Shown piece by piece: positions 36,620-38,522 of a stretch of 38,522 nt of DNA (its first letter is position 1; each line of letters starts with the position of its first letter). The translations under genes and the position numbers were made by a program. The DNA lies in contig JALUDX010000108.1 of assembly GCA_027053355.1 (NCBI GenBank), positions 1 to 38,522 of the forward strand, given 5' to 3'. Origin of the DNA: Anaerolineales bacterium (GTDB taxonomy: Bacteria; Chloroflexota; Anaerolineae; Anaerolineales; DRMV01). The notes under the pieces were generated by a model, which did no database searches, was not told the origin of the DNA, and was given only the letters and a program-made list of their open reading frames with translations.

Positions 36620-37792
36620 CTATTTGGATTGAGCGGCTTTCACTTGCTCGAGCACATCGGCCTGAATGTCTTGCGCGTAAGGCGGCAGAGGGAAGTACCA
36701 TTTGATGGTCTTCATCTTTTCGGGCGGCAGGGTTTCAGCAACGATTTTCGCCATTTCAGGCGAAGCCAGTTCCACCGCGCCTTGAGAGGCGGTCTGGTAA
36801 CCGGTTTTGTTGATGATGACCGCGGCGTTTTCCGGTTTCATCACAAAGTTGATCCACTTGTAGGCGGCATCGACGTTTTCTGCCCCGGCAGAGATGGCGA
36901 AAGTGTCAAACCAGCCCACTGCGCCTTCTTTGGGCACCACGTACTTGAACTTGCCAGGGTTCTCTTTCATCAGTGTCCAGGCGATCGCGTCCCAACTGGT
37001 AGCAACCCAGACCTCTTCGTTCTTCAGCAGGTCTTCCAACTGCTGGCGGGAATCCCAGTAAGTGCGGACGATGGGTTTGCACTCGATGAGTTTGTCGCGC
37101 ACCGCGTTCATCACCTTGCGGTATTCATCCTCGCTTTTCACGGCTTTGGCAGGGTCGTAACCCAGTGCGTAGGCAAACATGTAGAGAGTGTCGTACTTGG
37201 CGCGATAACTCACCCGGCCTTTGTATTTGGGGTCACACAGGTCGAGGTAACTCTTCCCGGCATCGGGAGCCTTCTCGGTGTTGATGACCATGGCAGTGGT
37301 GCCCCACACAAAAGGCAGGGCGTAAGGCTTGCCTTGGTATTCCGAGTTTTTGAGGATGGATTCCCAGTAAGCCGGGATGAAAAGGTCTTTGTCGACCTTT
37401 GAAAGGTCGAGGGGCTGATAAATGCCAAATTGCTCCTGTGCAGTAGCCACGTAGTTCAAAGTGGGCGAGACCAGGTCAAAACCCACGCCCTTGGTGGCGG
37501 CCATCTTGGCAATAAGTTCGTTGTTGTCGCCGATGTAGGTGATTTCGACCTTGATGCCGGTTTCTTTGGTGAATTTGTTGACCAGTTCTTCGGGTGCGTA
37601 GCCTTCCCAGGTCAGGATACGCAAAACGCCACCGGAAGCGGCCGGAGGGGCCTTGGTGGCGGCAGGGGGGGCAGACGTGGCGGCGGGCTGCTGGGTAGGC
37701 GCCTGGGTGGGCTTCGCCGAGCCGCCACACGCGGCCAGCGCTGTGCTTAACGCAAGAACCAAGATGAGTATGATCCACAGATGGCGTTTCAT
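36620..37792 (-). CDS. potD: Spermidine/putrescine-type ABC transporter substrate-binding lipoprotein, PotD-like
   Basis: Lipobox LSTALAAC; LRILTWEGYAPEELVNKFTKETGIKVEITYIGDNNELIAKM; AYKWINFVMKPENAA. Confidence 0.9.
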   Translation of the reverse strand: MKRHLWIILILVLALSTALAACGGSAKPTQAPTQQPAATSAPPAATKAPPAASGGVLRILTWEGYAPEELVNKFTKETGIKVEITYIGDNNELIAKMAATKGVGFDLVSPTLNYVATAQEQFGIYQPLDLSKVDKDLFIPAYWESILKNSEYQGKPYALPFVWGTTAMVINTEKAPDAGKSYLDLCDPKYKGRVSYRAKYDTLYMFAYALGYDPAKAVKSEDEYRKVMNAVRDKLIECKPIVRTYWDSRQQLEDLLKNEEVWVATSWDAIAWTLMKENPGKFKYVVPKEGAVGWFDTFAISAGAENVDAAYKWINFVMKPENAAVIINKTGYQTASQGAVELASPEMAKIVAETLPPEKMKTIKWYFPLPPYAQDIQADVLEQVKAAQSK

Positions 37793-37923
37793 AAGTTTTT
37801 CTCCTTGGGATGGGATAGAACGAACGGGGAAGGGGGGTCTGAGGGAATATCTGATTTGCGGACGGCCTCCTCCTTTCTGACAGGGGTCAGGCGCTGCGCT
37901 TGTGGGTTGAGCAGCGTATTTTG

Positions 37924-37952
37924 ATTATACCATGAAGCAATGGTATAGACAA
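37924..37952 (-). promoter_or_regulatory. potD promoter with embedded operator palindrome
   Basis: Minus strand TTGTCT-17-TATAAT; palindrome TATACCAT-GAAGCA-ATGGTATA (37926-37947) lies between and over the boxes; TGGTATAGACA at 37941-37951 resembles DasR/NagR (GntR-HutC) sites. Confidence 0.65.
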
Positions 37953-38082
37953 AACTGAAAGCGCCGAGGTGGCTCAAACTACTCCAGCGGCACAGTGGAG
38001 GCAAAGGCGCAGAGAAGCGTAAAGATACGCAAAGAGGTCTATGCCAAGTGCGCTAAGGATACAAAGGAGGCCAAGAAAAACT

Positions 38083-38118
38083 TTCTGTGTCTTCTGTGTC
38101 TTCTGTGTCTTCTGTGTT
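38083..38118 (+). repeat. Tandem 9-mer repeat (TTCTGTGTC)x4
   Basis: Four consecutive units, last ending TT. Confidence 0.9.
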
Positions 38119-38211
38119 TTCTCTTTTGGTCTGGGTTAATCTGTAACTGCCTACGGCGGTGTAGGCGCTTTGGCTTGCCCTTTCCCCAAAAATTGCCATG
38201 CAAGGAATCCT

Positions 38212-38522
38212 TCAATCTTCCAACGTCCCCGATAATCCATGTGACCCCTTAAATTCCTTGCCGTTCGGTTGGGTGAGCAGGCGTTTGAGGTATTGCGTTT
38301 CTTCGGCCGGGTTGCAGATCATTCCGTCCAGCCATGCGGCGCGCAGGGTTTGGAGGATTTGCTTGTAGCGCGGGCCGGGGCGAAGGCCGCGGGCGCGCAG
38401 GTCGTCGCCGGTGGTGATGGGCTTGACGTGCCGCCATGCTGAGGCAAATTTGTCTAAGCGCGCTGCCAGCGCGGGGTCGGCGCAGGCCAGCCGCAGCGCG
38501 TAGGCCGCGGCCAGAGGGTGCT
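38212..38522 (-). CDS. C-terminal fragment of CCA tRNA nucleotidyltransferase/poly(A) polymerase-family protein (truncated by window end)
   Basis: Manual minus-strand translation, no internal stops: HPLAAAYALRLACADPALAARLDKFASAWRHVKPITTGDDLRARGLRPGPRYKQILQTLRAAWLDGMICNPAEETQYLKRLLTQPNGKEF...; the ITTGDDL..GLRPGPRYKQIL block is typical of CCA-adding enzyme tails. Absent from the ORF track (no start in window). Confidence 0.75.
   Translation of the reverse strand, partial: HPLAAAYALRLACADPALAARLDKFASAWRHVKPITTGDDLRARGLRPGPRYKQILQTLRAAWLDGMICNPAEETQYLKRLLTQPNGKEFKGSHGLSGTLED

Noticed and set aside
38083-38118. CRISPR-like array
   Set aside because: Contiguous 9-mer tandem without spacers; no cas genes in the window.

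Overview
38.5-kb GC-rich bacterial chromosomal window. Gene content and intergenic style resemble Chloroflexota/Anaerolineae, but that is an inference and was not checked. Most of it is ordinary core and housekeeping content: DUF5671 membrane protein, lipB, two tRNAs (Arg-CCT, Leu-CAA), ychF, pepF, a minus-strand ilvE/vanW-like/Trm112-like/HEAT group, a large multi-GAF sensor histidine kinase, a FIST protein, queA, a CNNM/CorC-type CBS protein, a complete livKHMGF operon, an SDR, DUF971, hsp20, an FmdB-type zinc ribbon, and a C-terminal fragment of a CCA-adding enzyme at the right edge that is missing from the ORF track. The less ordinary content is: (1) a family of at least six ~200-bp intergenic elements with inverted-repeat ends GTAACYGTTCAGCCT...AGGCTGAACRGTTAC, all in the same orientation and abutting genes tightly; (2) a second, different ~223-bp inverted-repeat-bounded nested palindrome; (3) a minus-strand cluster joining a PotDABC-type importer, a GpdQ/CpdA-like phosphodiesterase, a GntR/UTRA regulator and a GlpA-like/FAD-oxidoreductase pair, with a DasR/NagR-like operator palindrome inside the apparent potD promoter; (4) lipB reading through the tRNA-Arg promoter and ending in its anticodon loop; (5) a telomere-like CCTAAAT heptamer array starting at the ychF stop codon. 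No CRISPR, rRNA, transposase, phage or recognisable defence system was seen. All calls come from reading the sequence and supplied translations; no database search was run.
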